Assembly (NCBI GenBank): GCA_004213025.1
Contig: SHBC01000003.1
Span: 1-59,570, forward strand
Reading direction: 5' to 3'
DNA length: 59,570 nucleotides
Origin: SAR116 cluster bacterium
GTDB taxonomy: Bacteria > Pseudomonadota > Alphaproteobacteria > Puniceispirillales > Puniceispirillaceae
Numbering within the stretch: position 1 is the stretch's first letter; the number at the start of each line of letters is the position of its first letter. A program made the translations under genes and the position numbers. The notes under the pieces are model-generated. The model was not told the origin of the DNA and made no database searches. It worked only from the letters and a program-made list of their open reading frames with translations. Below, piece by piece: positions 25,540 through 34,213 of this stretch.

Positions 25540-26153
25540 CGGACAGAAATGCCGAGCGCTGGTATCTCGACATCATGTCACCAAACACCAAGGGTGAGAA
25601 ATTCGCCTGGCTCGACCCCACCTCGATCTATATCAATGGTGATGCCTTCACGCAGCTTCTCGATGACCTCACAGCCGAGCTTGACGGTGTGGAATGCGAC
25701 GTGGTGGCCGGGCTCGATGCCATGGGATTTGTTCTTGGTGCCGGCCTCGCCACGCGGATTGGTGTCGGGTTTCTGCCCATCCGCAAGGCCGGCAAGCTGT
25801 GTGTTGATACCGACGCCGTGTCCTTCACCAACTATTCAGGCCGCACGCAGGACATGGAAATGCGCACCCCGGCCTTTGCCAGCGGCACGCGCGTTCTGCT
25901 GGTTGACCAGTGGGTCGAGACAGGCGGCACGATGGACGGGGCGATCCGCCTTGTCGAACGCCAGGGCGGCATTGTCGCCGGCATCGCGACCATCGCGATG
26001 GAAGACAATGAAAACACGGCCAGATACCGGGCCAGCTTTCCGGTCGTCACCGCTGTCCAGCCCGGTACCGACCGACAGGATCAGTGCAACCGCCAGACGC
26101 TGGACTCCTTTGCCAGCTACAAACCCGAAATGGCCTTTCCGAAGCGGGGCTGA
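25536..26153 (+). CDS. phosphoribosyltransferase, adenine-PRT-like
   Basis: A 205-residue type I phosphoribosyltransferase. The PRPP-binding block VLLVDQWVETGGT is at residues about 120-132; the usual second Asp is replaced by Gln (DQ instead of DD/DE). IRKAGKL near residue 82 is the flexible-loop entry typical of adenine PRT. The product has family-like length. The base it uses is unknown, and the coupled BtpA-like partner and surrounding nucleobase genes make a purine, pyrimidine or other N-heterocycle plausible. Confidence 0.8.
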   Translation: MTDRNAERWYLDIMSPNTKGEKFAWLDPTSIYINGDAFTQLLDDLTAELDGVECDVVAGLDAMGFVLGAGLATRIGVGFLPIRKAGKLCVDTDAVSFTNYSGRTQDMEMRTPAFASGTRVLLVDQWVETGGTMDGAIRLVERQGGIVAGIATIAMEDNENTARYRASFPVVTAVQPGTDRQDQCNRQTLDSFASYKPEMAFPKRG

Positions 26154-26175
26154 ACCAGGGCGGGATGAAACCGCC

Positions 26176-26220
26176 CGCCAATCACGCGCCCGCCAATCAC
26201 GCGCCCGCCAATCACGCGCC
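26176..26220. repeat. 15-bp tandem repeat, three copies
   Basis: Three exact copies of CGCCAATCACGCGCC (26176-26190, 26191-26205, 26206-26220) and a decayed fourth lie between two convergent genes. No function is apparent. Confidence 0.95.
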
Positions 26221-26226
26221 TGGTAA

Positions 26227-26790
26227 TCACTCGACGGCAATCATCACATGCGCGGCAAGCTCCTCGCCATCGCGATGCAGGGCGCTGTGGTCATTCGCGT
26301 TCAGCGACACTTTCACATGATGCTGACCCGCCGACAGGCCGCCAATATGGTACCACTCACCATAGAGACGCCCCAGCTTGTCGCCATTCACATAGATATG
26401 GGCGTGGCCTTCACCCTCGACATTGTCGTAGCCGGCGGCGGCCGCGTTGAAGGCAAAATTCGTCGTCATCACATGCAGGTTCCAGCCACTTTCCGGATCC
26501 TTGAAGATTTCGGCGGCAATGGTCGGCGGGTTCGCCCACTCATCAACCGGCAGCATGCCATGCTCGTGCGGCATGCCCGCACCCGCCATCTCGCCATTCG
26601 CCATGCCCCTGTTCGACATGCCGGCATGGTCCATGCCGCCCTTTGGCGGTGCGGACCACAGATCGCCAGCAGCCCAATACAGCCCGGCCCCGATCAACAC
26701 GCCAGACACAAAGGTGATGACAAGACTTGCCAGCGGCGAGCGTGCCTCGCCAACGTTGTGCGCGCTGCCCGTTTCAGTCTTGTCGGTCAT
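26227..26790 (-). CDS. membrane-anchored Met/His-rich periplasmic protein
   Basis: A 187-residue protein with one N-terminal membrane helix (SLVITFVSGVLIGAGLYW, residues about 20-40), then a Met/Gly/His-rich linker (GGMDHAGM, GMPHEHGM) and a compact C-terminal domain (SGWNLHVMTTNF, EGEGHAHIYVNGDK, GLSAGQHHVKVSLNANDH). The Met and His clusters suggest binding of copper or another soft metal in the periplasm. Family not recognised by name. The downstream 15-bp repeats separate it from the convergent phosphoribosyltransferase. Confidence 0.7.
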   Translation of the reverse strand: MTDKTETGSAHNVGEARSPLASLVITFVSGVLIGAGLYWAAGDLWSAPPKGGMDHAGMSNRGMANGEMAGAGMPHEHGMLPVDEWANPPTIAAEIFKDPESGWNLHVMTTNFAFNAAAAGYDNVEGEGHAHIYVNGDKLGRLYGEWYHIGGLSAGQHHVKVSLNANDHSALHRDGEELAAHVMIAVE

Positions 26791-26813
26791 GGGACCCCCT
26801 GTTTGGATTCGGC

Positions 26814-27410
26814 CTATTCCACCAGCGTCACGCCGGCCGCGCGCATATCGGCAAGCGACCTGTCGAGCGACCCGTCAAGGTCGATGGCCCGGCAGGTCGG
26901 CAGTCTGACTTCGACACGAAAGCCGTTCGCCACACCATCCAGCGCCGACCAGGCAACGCAGTAATCCGTCGCCAGTCCGACCATCGTCAATTCCTCACAT
27001 CCCCGGTCACGAAGCAGCCCGGCAAGCCCTGTCGCCGTCGCCTTGTCATTCTCGAAAAAGGCCGAATAGGAATCGACCGCCGGGTTGCTGCCCTTGCGGA
27101 TCACCACGTCGGCGCGCATCGTGTCCAGCGCCGGGTGGAACGCCGCGCCGTCACTTCCCTGGATACAATGGTCAGGCCATAGCACCTGCGGCCCGTAGGG
27201 CATGTCGGTCAGGCTGAACGGCGCCGCGCCATCATGCGACGAGGCAAAGCTGGAATGGCCTTGCGGGTGCCAGTCCTGGGTCAGAATGACAAGATCGAAC
27301 GCGCCCATCATCTCGTTGATGGGCTGCATGATGCTGTCACCCTCGGCAACGGCAAGAGCGCCGCCAGGGCAGAAATCATTCTGCGGGTCGATTACCACAA
27401 GCGCCTTCAT
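26814..27410 (-). CDS. pncA: nicotinamidase
   Basis: A 198-residue isochorismatase-fold amidase that converts nicotinamide to nicotinate. The catalytic triad is visible: Asp8 in VVIDPQNDF, Lys in VVIRKGSN and Cys in LATDYCV. The metal site is formed by Asp46 and His48 in QDWHPQGH with a further His in PDHC. The ATG at 27410 is preceded by GGGAGG; a longer frame to 27437 lacks a ribosome site. It normally serves NAD salvage, but here it lies next to genes resembling nicotinate hydroxylation and reduction, so it might supply nicotinate for breakdown. Confidence 0.92.
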   Translation of the reverse strand: MKALVVIDPQNDFCPGGALAVAEGDSIMQPINEMMGAFDLVILTQDWHPQGHSSFASSHDGAAPFSLTDMPYGPQVLWPDHCIQGSDGAAFHPALDTMRADVVIRKGSNPAVDSYSAFFENDKATATGLAGLLRDRGCEELTMVGLATDYCVAWSALDGVANGFRVEVRLPTCRAIDLDGSLDRSLADMRAAGVTLVE

Positions 27411-27497
27411 CTCTCTGGACCTCCCATCGGAAAACATAACGCGAGAAGTGTAGAATGCCGCCCCGGGTGACGCAATAAGGTGGCGACCTGTGGGAGC

Positions 27498-28079
27498 CTA
27501 GCGCAACCCGTCCTTGCCGGTGACCTCATCGACAGTCAGCCCGCCCATGCGGTTATGGATTCGCGGACCCCGCGACATCGCCAGCGCGAACATGATTTCG
27601 CCAGCGCGCGGCGCGTCGGCAAGCCGCACTTCCATGGCGTCGAAATGGCTTCGCACATAGGCGGCGTTGATATGGCCAAGCGGGATATCGATCGGTGTGC
27701 CGGGGCCGCCAACCTTCATCGCCGACGGCACGATGGCCTTGGCCTCACCAAGACGCTCGCGCATCGAATAGCCGCCGGGCACATGCCACAGCGCGGTATG
27801 TTCCAGCTCGCCCCCCTCGCCGGCCAGCGCCGCCTTGCCATAACCGTCAATGCCCTCAGCGCCACCTAGAAGATCAATCAGCTCATCCGTCATGGCAAGG
27901 CCAAGCGGCTTCAGATCATCCATCGCCGATTGCAGATCCTCGTGCCATTTGCCGGCAAAGGGGTTGGCCACAATTGCGACAATGGCGGCGCGGCGGCGCG
28001 GTGTTTCCGGCGGCGGGCCGTTTTCATGGTGGATTGTCTCGACAAAACTCATCGTCTTGCGAAGCGTGAAGTCAGGCAT
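27498..28079 (-). CDS. amino acid synthesis (AA_synth, PF06684-like) family protein, copy 2
   Basis: A 193-residue paralogue of the gene at 7812. Shared blocks are VANPFAGKW (compare IPNPLAGQA), GYGKAALAG, GELEHTALWHVPGG, IVPSAMKVGGPGTPIDIPLGH and DAPRAGEIMFALA. The ATG at 28079 has GGGGAGG just upstream; the frame extends to 28217 but that part overlaps the preceding gene. It overlaps the UPF0280 gene by 8 nt and is the last gene of the molybdenum-hydroxylase operon. No reaction is known to me; the conserved context argues for a step on an opened or reduced heterocycle. Confidence 0.82.
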   Translation of the reverse strand: MPDFTLRKTMSFVETIHHENGPPPETPRRRAAIVAIVANPFAGKWHEDLQSAMDDLKPLGLAMTDELIDLLGGAEGIDGYGKAALAGEGGELEHTALWHVPGGYSMRERLGEAKAIVPSAMKVGGPGTPIDIPLGHINAAYVRSHFDAMEVRLADAPRAGEIMFALAMSRGPRIHNRMGGLTVDEVTGKDGLR

Positions 28080-29025
28080 GGCATTCCTCCCCGAATTTAT
28101 CTGACCTGATGTCATCTGTCCTGCCACGGGAGTCTGGCCGCGCCGCCAGCAGGTCTGTGGCAAGGCCGACCGTCTCGACCCGGCCCTGCAACACCAGCAC
28201 CGCCCCGGCGATACCATCCTGCTGCATCAATGAAGTGGCCGTGGCACACCCGGCGGCGAGCGCGGCGGCAATCTCGTCATCCGCAAGGGGCAGCACGCCT
28301 GTTGTCACCAGCCTGCCAGCAAGGTCGCTTGCCAGGTCAAGGTCAACCGCCGGCTGCCGCATGATCATCGGATGGCCCGGCAGGTCAACGTCATTGGCGA
28401 TCAGTGTCGCCGCGATATCGGCCAGCGCGGCACTCTCGGCAAGCACCGTCACACTGTCGGCGATGCCAAGCGAATGGCTTCGTCCACCCCATCCCGAGCT
28501 TGCCATGCCGCGCCAGTGCGTTGGCCCGGTGAGCGTCAGCATGCCTGTCGGCAGGCCGGCGATCTGCGCCCGCGTCGTCGCACCCGGCGCGGTCCAGAAG
28601 GCGACATCACCGCCATTATTGACGCTGATCCGGGTGCAATCCCGCGCCGCTTCATCATCCAGCATCGCCGCCAGAACATAATCCGCCACCGACCCCGCCA
28701 CCGCCGCCATGGGGGTGACGAACCTGTCACCGGCGACGCGGCAGGCAGACTGCATGCGCCGCGCCACCGGTCCGGTGAAGCGGCGTTCCGCCATGTACGG
28801 CGCGCGAAGCCTGCCCAGCTCATCCACCAATGTCGACAGAATCGGCATCGCCGCACCAGTGGCGCGCTGAAACAGGGCACCTCGTCCCGGCCCGTCGGCG
28901 TCAATCACCAGATCGATTGGCCCATGCTGGATGTGGAGACGCTGGCGGCGGCCGATAAGGGCCGCCTGAAAGCCCGCCATGGCCGATGGCCGGCTGCCGG
29001 CATCTGCCTCAGGATGCGTCATCAT
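28072..29025 (-). CDS. UPF0280 family protein (ApbE-like fold)
   Basis: A 317-residue member of the UPF0280 group, related to the flavin transferase ApbE. Recognisable segments are FVTPMAAVAGSVADYVL near residues 105-121, ISVNNGGDVAFW near 139, GLPTGMLTLTGPTHWRGMASSGWGGRSHSLGIADSVTVLAESAALAD split over 175-220, and a C-terminal cofactor-like tail. The last of these resembles the ApbE flavin/metal region (GIATSG...HSH...DSVTV). ATGs at 29025 and 29022 overlap the end of the reductase-like gene. A role in flavinylating or maturing its operon partner is possible, but not shown. Confidence 0.8.
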   Translation of the reverse strand: MMTHPEADAGSRPSAMAGFQAALIGRRQRLHIQHGPIDLVIDADGPGRGALFQRATGAAMPILSTLVDELGRLRAPYMAERRFTGPVARRMQSACRVAGDRFVTPMAAVAGSVADYVLAAMLDDEAARDCTRISVNNGGDVAFWTAPGATTRAQIAGLPTGMLTLTGPTHWRGMASSGWGGRSHSLGIADSVTVLAESAALADIAATLIANDVDLPGHPMIMRQPAVDLDLASDLAGRLVTTGVLPLADDEIAAALAAGCATATSLMQQDGIAGAVLVLQGRVETVGLATDLLAARPDSRGRTDDIRSDKFGEECHA

Positions 29026-30481
29026 TACCTGTCAGCAGCGTTTTCGCGCCGGGGCCCATGACCTGCGCATTGGCGCCATATTCGCTTCCCTGCTCGATAG
29101 CCTCGGCAATGCTTCGCACCGCATCATGATGGCCACCAAGCTCGACATAATCATCATGACGAACGGTGAATTCCAGCGGCGCGACAAGCGCCGGGGTCGG
29201 CACATAGCCAAAGGCATTGTCGGGAAGGTTCAGCACATCGACCATGATCGTAATCCCACCACCCGGCCACACGAACGCCTCGACACCGCCGCAGGACACG
29301 GTGGTGTGCCGCTTCTGTACCGAGCGGGTCAGCTTTACCGGGTTTTTGGTGGCACCGGCGCGCAACGATCCGCCAGCCCCGCCCATAAACAGAACCGTGC
29401 ACAGGGCCGGCTCGCAATTCTCGGTGATCAGATCGACCGTCGGGCGCAGCGAGTCCGGAAGCGGCGCCGGCTGCGGCACCAGATCATCATCAAGGATGAA
29501 ATAGCCGGATTGCTCACCGGTGGTCGACACCATCAGCAGCGTCAGACCCGGACGCGCGCCCTTTTTCGCATCCCAGTCGCCAAGGATCGTCAGCGGATCC
29601 TCAATATTGGTACCGCCCCAGCCAAGACCCGGCTCGGCCACCTGGAAATAGCGTCCCGGGGTCGAGCGGCGCCCCTTGATCCTGATGCCTGTCGCCGGCC
29701 AGTCGATGACCTTGCCGGCCTGATGTTCCGACACAACCCCGGTGATATGATCATCGACGACGACCACCTCATCGACCAGCCCCTTCCATTGCGAGGCGAA
29801 CATGCCGATGGTCGCCGACCCGCAGCCAACCCGCATGCGACTCTCGACAACGCCGTCGACAATTGGCGGCTGGCCTGCCTGGACCGTCACCGTCGCCCCG
29901 TCATCGATGCTCAGTTCGACAGCCTGTTTGTTACACAGCTGCATGAGCGTGTCGCAGGTCACGCGGCCTTCCTTCTTCGACCCGCCGGTCAGGTGATCGA
30001 CGCCGCCAAGCGACAGCATCTGCGAGCCATATTCCGAGGTGATGACAAGGCCGACAGCCTCGCCGCCGCACCGCACCACCGCACCCTCGCGCCCGAGATG
30101 CCGGTCAGTGTCGATCTTCACCTTCACCCCGCAATAGGAAAAAATGGCCTCGGTCACGACAGTGACGAAATCCACCCCCTCGACATCACGGCTGACGACA
30201 AAGGGGGCCGGCTTGTAGTCGGGATAGGTCGTGCCGGCGCCGATGGCGGTCACAAACAGATCCGTCTCCGACCCAAGCCCGCCATCCCAGCCTGCACCAA
30301 GAAACGGTTTCACCGTATCGCCTGCCGCCAGACGCCGGTCAAAAATGGTCAGCGGGTCAAGCCGCACAATCTGGCCGTCATGATTGGCGTAGCGGTCACA
30401 GGCGCCGCTGTTGCCATCGGCGATGTAGCACATCACCGGGCAGGCATCGCAGCGGATCTTTTCACCAGCTTCCTTGGTCAT
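29009..30481 (-). CDS. 6-hydroxynicotinate reductase-like Fe-S protein
   Basis: A 490-residue protein resembling the 6-hydroxynicotinate reductase (Hnr) of the fermentative nicotinate pathway. The N-terminus carries CDACPVMC and a further Cys at residue 28 (ligands 11, 14, 18 and 28), suited to a 4Fe-4S cluster. The rest has many Gly-rich segments (FVTAIGAGTTYPDYKPAPF, GGVDHLTGGSKKEGRVTC, MRVGCGSATIGMF). A GAT triplet at residues 195-197 in SIDDGATVTV partly resembles flavinylation sites. It would reduce a hydroxylated, aromatic N-ring to the tetrahydro-lactam. It overlaps the hydroxylase gene by 4 nt (ATGA) and UPF0280 by 17 nt. The true substrate here is not established. Confidence 0.78.
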   Translation of the reverse strand: MTKEAGEKIRCDACPVMCYIADGNSGACDRYANHDGQIVRLDPLTIFDRRLAAGDTVKPFLGAGWDGGLGSETDLFVTAIGAGTTYPDYKPAPFVVSRDVEGVDFVTVVTEAIFSYCGVKVKIDTDRHLGREGAVVRCGGEAVGLVITSEYGSQMLSLGGVDHLTGGSKKEGRVTCDTLMQLCNKQAVELSIDDGATVTVQAGQPPIVDGVVESRMRVGCGSATIGMFASQWKGLVDEVVVVDDHITGVVSEHQAGKVIDWPATGIRIKGRRSTPGRYFQVAEPGLGWGGTNIEDPLTILGDWDAKKGARPGLTLLMVSTTGEQSGYFILDDDLVPQPAPLPDSLRPTVDLITENCEPALCTVLFMGGAGGSLRAGATKNPVKLTRSVQKRHTTVSCGGVEAFVWPGGGITIMVDVLNLPDNAFGYVPTPALVAPLEFTVRHDDYVELGGHHDAVRSIAEAIEQGSEYGANAQVMGPGAKTLLTGNDDAS

Positions 30482-33240
30482 GCATCGCCCCCATTGGCAG
30501 CGTCGATGGCCGCCAGAACGCGGTGCGGCAGCGCCGGCAGCTGGTCGATCCAGGCGCCGGTGGCATCATGGATGGCGTTCAGGATCGCTGGTGCGGTCGG
30601 GATCAGGACATGCTCACCAAGTCCCTTCGCCCCCATCGGGCCGACCGGATCAGGCTTTTCGATGAAGATGGTCTCGATCTCCGGCATGTCACCGCAAGAG
30701 GGGATCAGATAATCATGCAAATTCTCGGTGCGGCCCGGGATATATTCTTCCATCAGCGCCATGCCGAGTCCCTGCGCAATGCCGCCCTCGATCTGGCCGG
30801 TCGCCAGCAGCGGGTTGATCACCCGCCCCAGATCATGCGCCGCGGTGATATGTCTGACGCTGACCGTGCCAAGGCCGAGATCGACTTCCAGTTCGACCAC
30901 CTGCGCCCCATAGCCATAAACGGCGTAGGGTTCGCCCTGGCCGTCGGCGTCAAGCGGCACCGTCGGCGGGTCGTAGGTTTCCTCGGCGCGCATCACATAG
31001 CCGAACTCATCAACCGGCATCGTCGCAAGGTCGATCCGCTGCCGGTCCGCCGTGCCATTGATCACGATGCTGGCGCCCTCAAGCCGAATTTCGGCATCAT
31101 CCTCCATATTGCTGTGCCGCAGGATGTCGGCGCGCAGGCGGCGCCCGGACAGCTCTGCCGCCTTGCCGGTGATGAAGGTCTGACGCGAGGCCGAGGTCTT
31201 GCCGCAATCCGGCGTGATCGCCGTGTCGGGGCCAACAAGTTCGAAATCGGCAAGCGGCATGCCAAGCGCATCGGCGCAGATCTGCGTGATCACCGTGTTC
31301 GACCCCTGGCCGATATCGGTCGCCCCCTGATGCAGCCGCAGCCTGCCATCAGCCGTGATGCCAAGACGGATTGTCGACGGGTTGGGCAGGGCCGTGTTGC
31401 CGCAGCCATACCAGCATGACGCGACACCAACGCCGCGGCGCACTGTCCCGCCACCGGCATTGAATGCGGCAGCGCGCGCCTGTGCCGCCTGCCATGCCGG
31501 GGCCAGCGCATCGAGACATTCGGCAATCCCGACACCATGAAGCTGCTGTCCGCAGACCGTGCGGTCGCCATCGACAAGCGCGTTCATCCGCCGGAATGCC
31601 AGCCGGTCGATATCAAGTTCAAGCGCCAGCCTGTCCATCAGAACTTCCTGCAGGATCGTCGCCTGCGGCACGCCAAACCCGCGAAAGGCGCCGGACACCG
31701 GCCCGTTGGTATGGATGGCATGCGCCTCGGCAAGGTAATGCGGCACGCTGTAGGGACCGGACGCATGGATCGGCACCCGTGTCGCCACCGTCGGGCCCCA
31801 GCTGGCATAGGCGCCGGTATTGAACGCGCCTTCAAACACCATGCCGGCAAGGCGGCCATCGCGCGTCGCGGCAAGCTGGCCACGCATCGCGGCAGGATGC
31901 CGTTTGGTTGTCGAGATCATCGATTCCTGACGCGAATAGACCATCCGGCATGGCTGGCCTGTCTTCAGCACCGCCAGCCCCAGAAGCGGCTGTAGCGATA
32001 CATCCAGCTTGGTGCCGAACCCGCCACCCGCGGCGGCCGGGATGATCCGCACCCGCTCCAGCGGCAATCCAAGGATCCTGGCGGTGTCTTCCTGGTCCAT
32101 CACCGGCGCCTGGGTACAGGCCGAGATGACAAGAACGTCACCCTCCAGCCAGGCGCATCCGGCCTCCGGTTCGATCGGCGCATGCTCGACATAGGCGGTT
32201 TCGATGGCGGCGCTGACCTGCACATCGCCGCTGGCAAGGCCATCCGCCCCGTCACCACTTTTTACCCGCCCGGCGATCAACAGATTGTCGGCGCGCGACT
32301 GGTGAAGCTGCGCCACGCCCGGCTTGCGGGCCTCATCGACCGTCAGCGCCGCATCGCGTTCCTGCCAGGTGACCGGGAAATCCGACAGATCGGCGCCGGC
32401 AAGCGCGTCCGCCCCACCAATCACCAGCGCCACCGCCTCGCCGCGAAACCGCGCCGTGGCCTCGGCAAGCGCCGGCTGATCGGCAAAGGGCGGGATCACG
32501 CCAAAGGCGTTGACGCCGCCGATATCCGCCGCCGTCACGATGGTGGTGACATAGGGCCTGTCCTGACGCCATGCCGTCAAATCACCGAAGCTGAAATCGG
32601 CAAGGAAATGCGGCGAGCGGATGGCCCGCACCAGAAGCGCATCCTGCGGCCAGGAATCAGCGCCGAATGTCTCGGTGGCGTTGACCTTGGCATGGCCGTC
32701 AAGACGATGCACGGCAGCGCCAACCGCCGCCCCGGCATCGGGGGCCGGCCCGTCGGTCAAACCGGCACCAGCATCCATGATGGCGTCGACAATCTTGGCA
32801 TAGCCTGTACAGCGGCACAGCACGCCGCCGATGGCATCCTCGACCTGGTTGCGATCCGGCGACGGGGTGTCGCGAAGCAGCGCCGTCGCCGCCATCATCA
32901 TGCCGGGGGTGCAGATGCCGCACTGCGCCGCGCCATGCCGCAGAAATGCCTGTTGCAGACCCGACAGCGCGCTGTCCGGACCGGCAAGCGATTCCGCGGT
33001 TTCGACATGCCGCCCCTCGACCTGGCCGGCCGGCACCAGACAGGCACAGACCGGGCGGCCATCCAGCAGCACTGTGCAGGCACCGCAATCGCCGGCATTG
33101 CATCCGACCTTGGTGCCACGAAGCCCGAAACGTTCACGAAGCAGATCGCTGAGCCGAGTCGATGGTGGGCAGCGAAGCCGCGTCGCCTCACCATTCACCG
33201 TGAAGCCAAGCTCGACACCTGTATCCGCTATACCGTCCAT
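30478..33240 (-). CDS. xanthine dehydrogenase-family hydroxylase, fused 2Fe-2S and molybdopterin subunit
   Basis: A 920-residue fusion. The N-terminal 165 residues form the two 2Fe-2S domains: Cys47, Cys52, Cys55 and Cys67 (CNAGDCGAC ... C), then QCGICTPGMM and CRCTGYAKI. The remainder is the molybdopterin-binding aldehyde oxidase/xanthine dehydrogenase domain with GGGFGTKLD and the terminal GAKGLGEH, whose Glu is the expected catalytic base. Such enzymes insert water-derived oxygen next to a ring nitrogen. The ATG at 33240 forms TGATG with the FAD-subunit stop and follows GGAGG. Nicotinate-like or other azaarene hydroxylation fits the reductase next door. Confidence 0.9.
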   Translation of the reverse strand: MDGIADTGVELGFTVNGEATRLRCPPSTRLSDLLRERFGLRGTKVGCNAGDCGACTVLLDGRPVCACLVPAGQVEGRHVETAESLAGPDSALSGLQQAFLRHGAAQCGICTPGMMMAATALLRDTPSPDRNQVEDAIGGVLCRCTGYAKIVDAIMDAGAGLTDGPAPDAGAAVGAAVHRLDGHAKVNATETFGADSWPQDALLVRAIRSPHFLADFSFGDLTAWRQDRPYVTTIVTAADIGGVNAFGVIPPFADQPALAEATARFRGEAVALVIGGADALAGADLSDFPVTWQERDAALTVDEARKPGVAQLHQSRADNLLIAGRVKSGDGADGLASGDVQVSAAIETAYVEHAPIEPEAGCAWLEGDVLVISACTQAPVMDQEDTARILGLPLERVRIIPAAAGGGFGTKLDVSLQPLLGLAVLKTGQPCRMVYSRQESMISTTKRHPAAMRGQLAATRDGRLAGMVFEGAFNTGAYASWGPTVATRVPIHASGPYSVPHYLAEAHAIHTNGPVSGAFRGFGVPQATILQEVLMDRLALELDIDRLAFRRMNALVDGDRTVCGQQLHGVGIAECLDALAPAWQAAQARAAAFNAGGGTVRRGVGVASCWYGCGNTALPNPSTIRLGITADGRLRLHQGATDIGQGSNTVITQICADALGMPLADFELVGPDTAITPDCGKTSASRQTFITGKAAELSGRRLRADILRHSNMEDDAEIRLEGASIVINGTADRQRIDLATMPVDEFGYVMRAEETYDPPTVPLDADGQGEPYAVYGYGAQVVELEVDLGLGTVSVRHITAAHDLGRVINPLLATGQIEGGIAQGLGMALMEEYIPGRTENLHDYLIPSCGDMPEIETIFIEKPDPVGPMGAKGLGEHVLIPTAPAILNAIHDATGAWIDQLPALPHRVLAAIDAANGGDA

Positions 33241-34085
33241 CACGCCGCCTCCGCGCAAAGTGATCCGATGGTCCGCCAGGCAAGCTCGGCCGCCGCGCGC
33301 CGCCGATAACCTGCCGAGGCCCGAATATCGTCAATCGGCGCCAGACTATCGGCAATCAACGGCATCGCCGCGGCACCAAGCTTGTCTATGTCGTCGAGCC
33401 GACATCCGGCGATAAGCGATTCCAGCCGGTCATGCCGCAGCGCCACCGGCGCGCAGGACCCGATCGATACCGCCGCCCTGTCAATGCGCCCCTCCGCAAC
33501 CACCAGCCGCACCGCGACCATGGCAATCGAAATCACCAGATAGCGGCGCGCACCCAGCTTGGCAAAGCCTGACAGGCCGGCTTCGGCATGATCCGGGACA
33601 TGGATGGCGACAAGAAGTTCATCAGGGCGCAGCGCCGTCTGGCGCGGCCCGGTCAGGAATGCGGCAAGCGGCAGACGCCGGCTGCCATTGACCGAGGCAA
33701 GTTCAATTTCGGCATCAAGCGCCATCAGGCACGGCACGCTGTCAGCCGCCGGCGAGGCGGTGCACAGATTGCCGCCAATGGTGCCGCTGACCTGAATCTG
33801 CACCGCACCGATCTCCCGCGCCGCCTGTTTCAGCATACGATAGGCGGGTGGCAGGTCGGCCTGCAGAACATCATCCCAGGTTGTCGCCGCGCCAAAGCGC
33901 CGCCATCCGTTTTCACGCGTGATGCCGCGAAGGCTGTCCAGCGCGGTGATGTCGAGGAGCGGCCCGTCAAGCGATGGCGACTGTGTCGTCGGATAGATAT
34001 CGGTGCAGCCGGCCATGACCAGCGGCCGCTCCGTCGCCAGCCATTGCAACGCGTCTTCGAGAAGGTGAGGCCGCAGATACTTCAT
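33240..34085 (-). CDS. xanthine dehydrogenase-family FAD-binding subunit
   Basis: A 281-residue FAD subunit of the CoxM/NdhF type. The PCMH-type FAD-binding motif occurs as VMAGCTDIYP near residue 24 and SGTIGGNLCTASPAADS near residue 104. A C-terminal domain (AGYRRRAAAELAWRTI) completes the CO-dehydrogenase flavoprotein fold. It passes electrons from the Fe-S centres of the fused subunit to an external acceptor. The ATG at 34085 gives a normal start (MKYLRPHLLEDAL); an upstream frame to 34232 is not family-like. First gene of the five-gene minus-strand operon and divergent from a MarR regulator. Confidence 0.9.
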   Translation of the reverse strand: MKYLRPHLLEDALQWLATERPLVMAGCTDIYPTTQSPSLDGPLLDITALDSLRGITRENGWRRFGAATTWDDVLQADLPPAYRMLKQAAREIGAVQIQVSGTIGGNLCTASPAADSVPCLMALDAEIELASVNGSRRLPLAAFLTGPRQTALRPDELLVAIHVPDHAEAGLSGFAKLGARRYLVISIAMVAVRLVVAEGRIDRAAVSIGSCAPVALRHDRLESLIAGCRLDDIDKLGAAAMPLIADSLAPIDDIRASAGYRRRAAAELAWRTIGSLCAEAA

Positions 34086-34154
34086 GGTCTCGCGATTGAA
34101 TTCATTGCCAATTTCGTTTGTGTACCAATAGACTGTGCATGGGGGCCCTGATAG

Positions 34155-34166
34155 TGTCAACTGACA
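34155..34166. promoter_or_regulatory. palindrome in the MarR/hydroxylase divide
   Basis: TGTCAACTGACA is an inverted repeat (TGTCA-AC-TGACA) 48 bp before the MarR start and 70 bp before the FAD-subunit start. It is a candidate operator for the adjacent MarR protein. The word TTTGTCA occurs on one strand both here and in the palindrome at 40997-41013. Confidence 0.4.
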
Positions 34167-34213
34167 AAGGCAAGACGGCGACGCCATGTCGTCGCATGCC
34201 CCGGGGGCATCAC

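Noticed and set aside
28979..30712. Long open frame antisense to the Hnr-like gene (577 codons), and similar long antisense frames at 6672-8393 and 20520-21092
   Set aside because: They lie opposite well-supported genes, have Arg/Ala/Gly-rich composition without motifs, and are expected by chance in GC-rich coding DNA.
34118..34213. Longer MarR protein beginning at 34118
   Set aside because: The extra 32 residues are Cys/Arg-rich, cover the candidate operator and are absent from the usual family layout.
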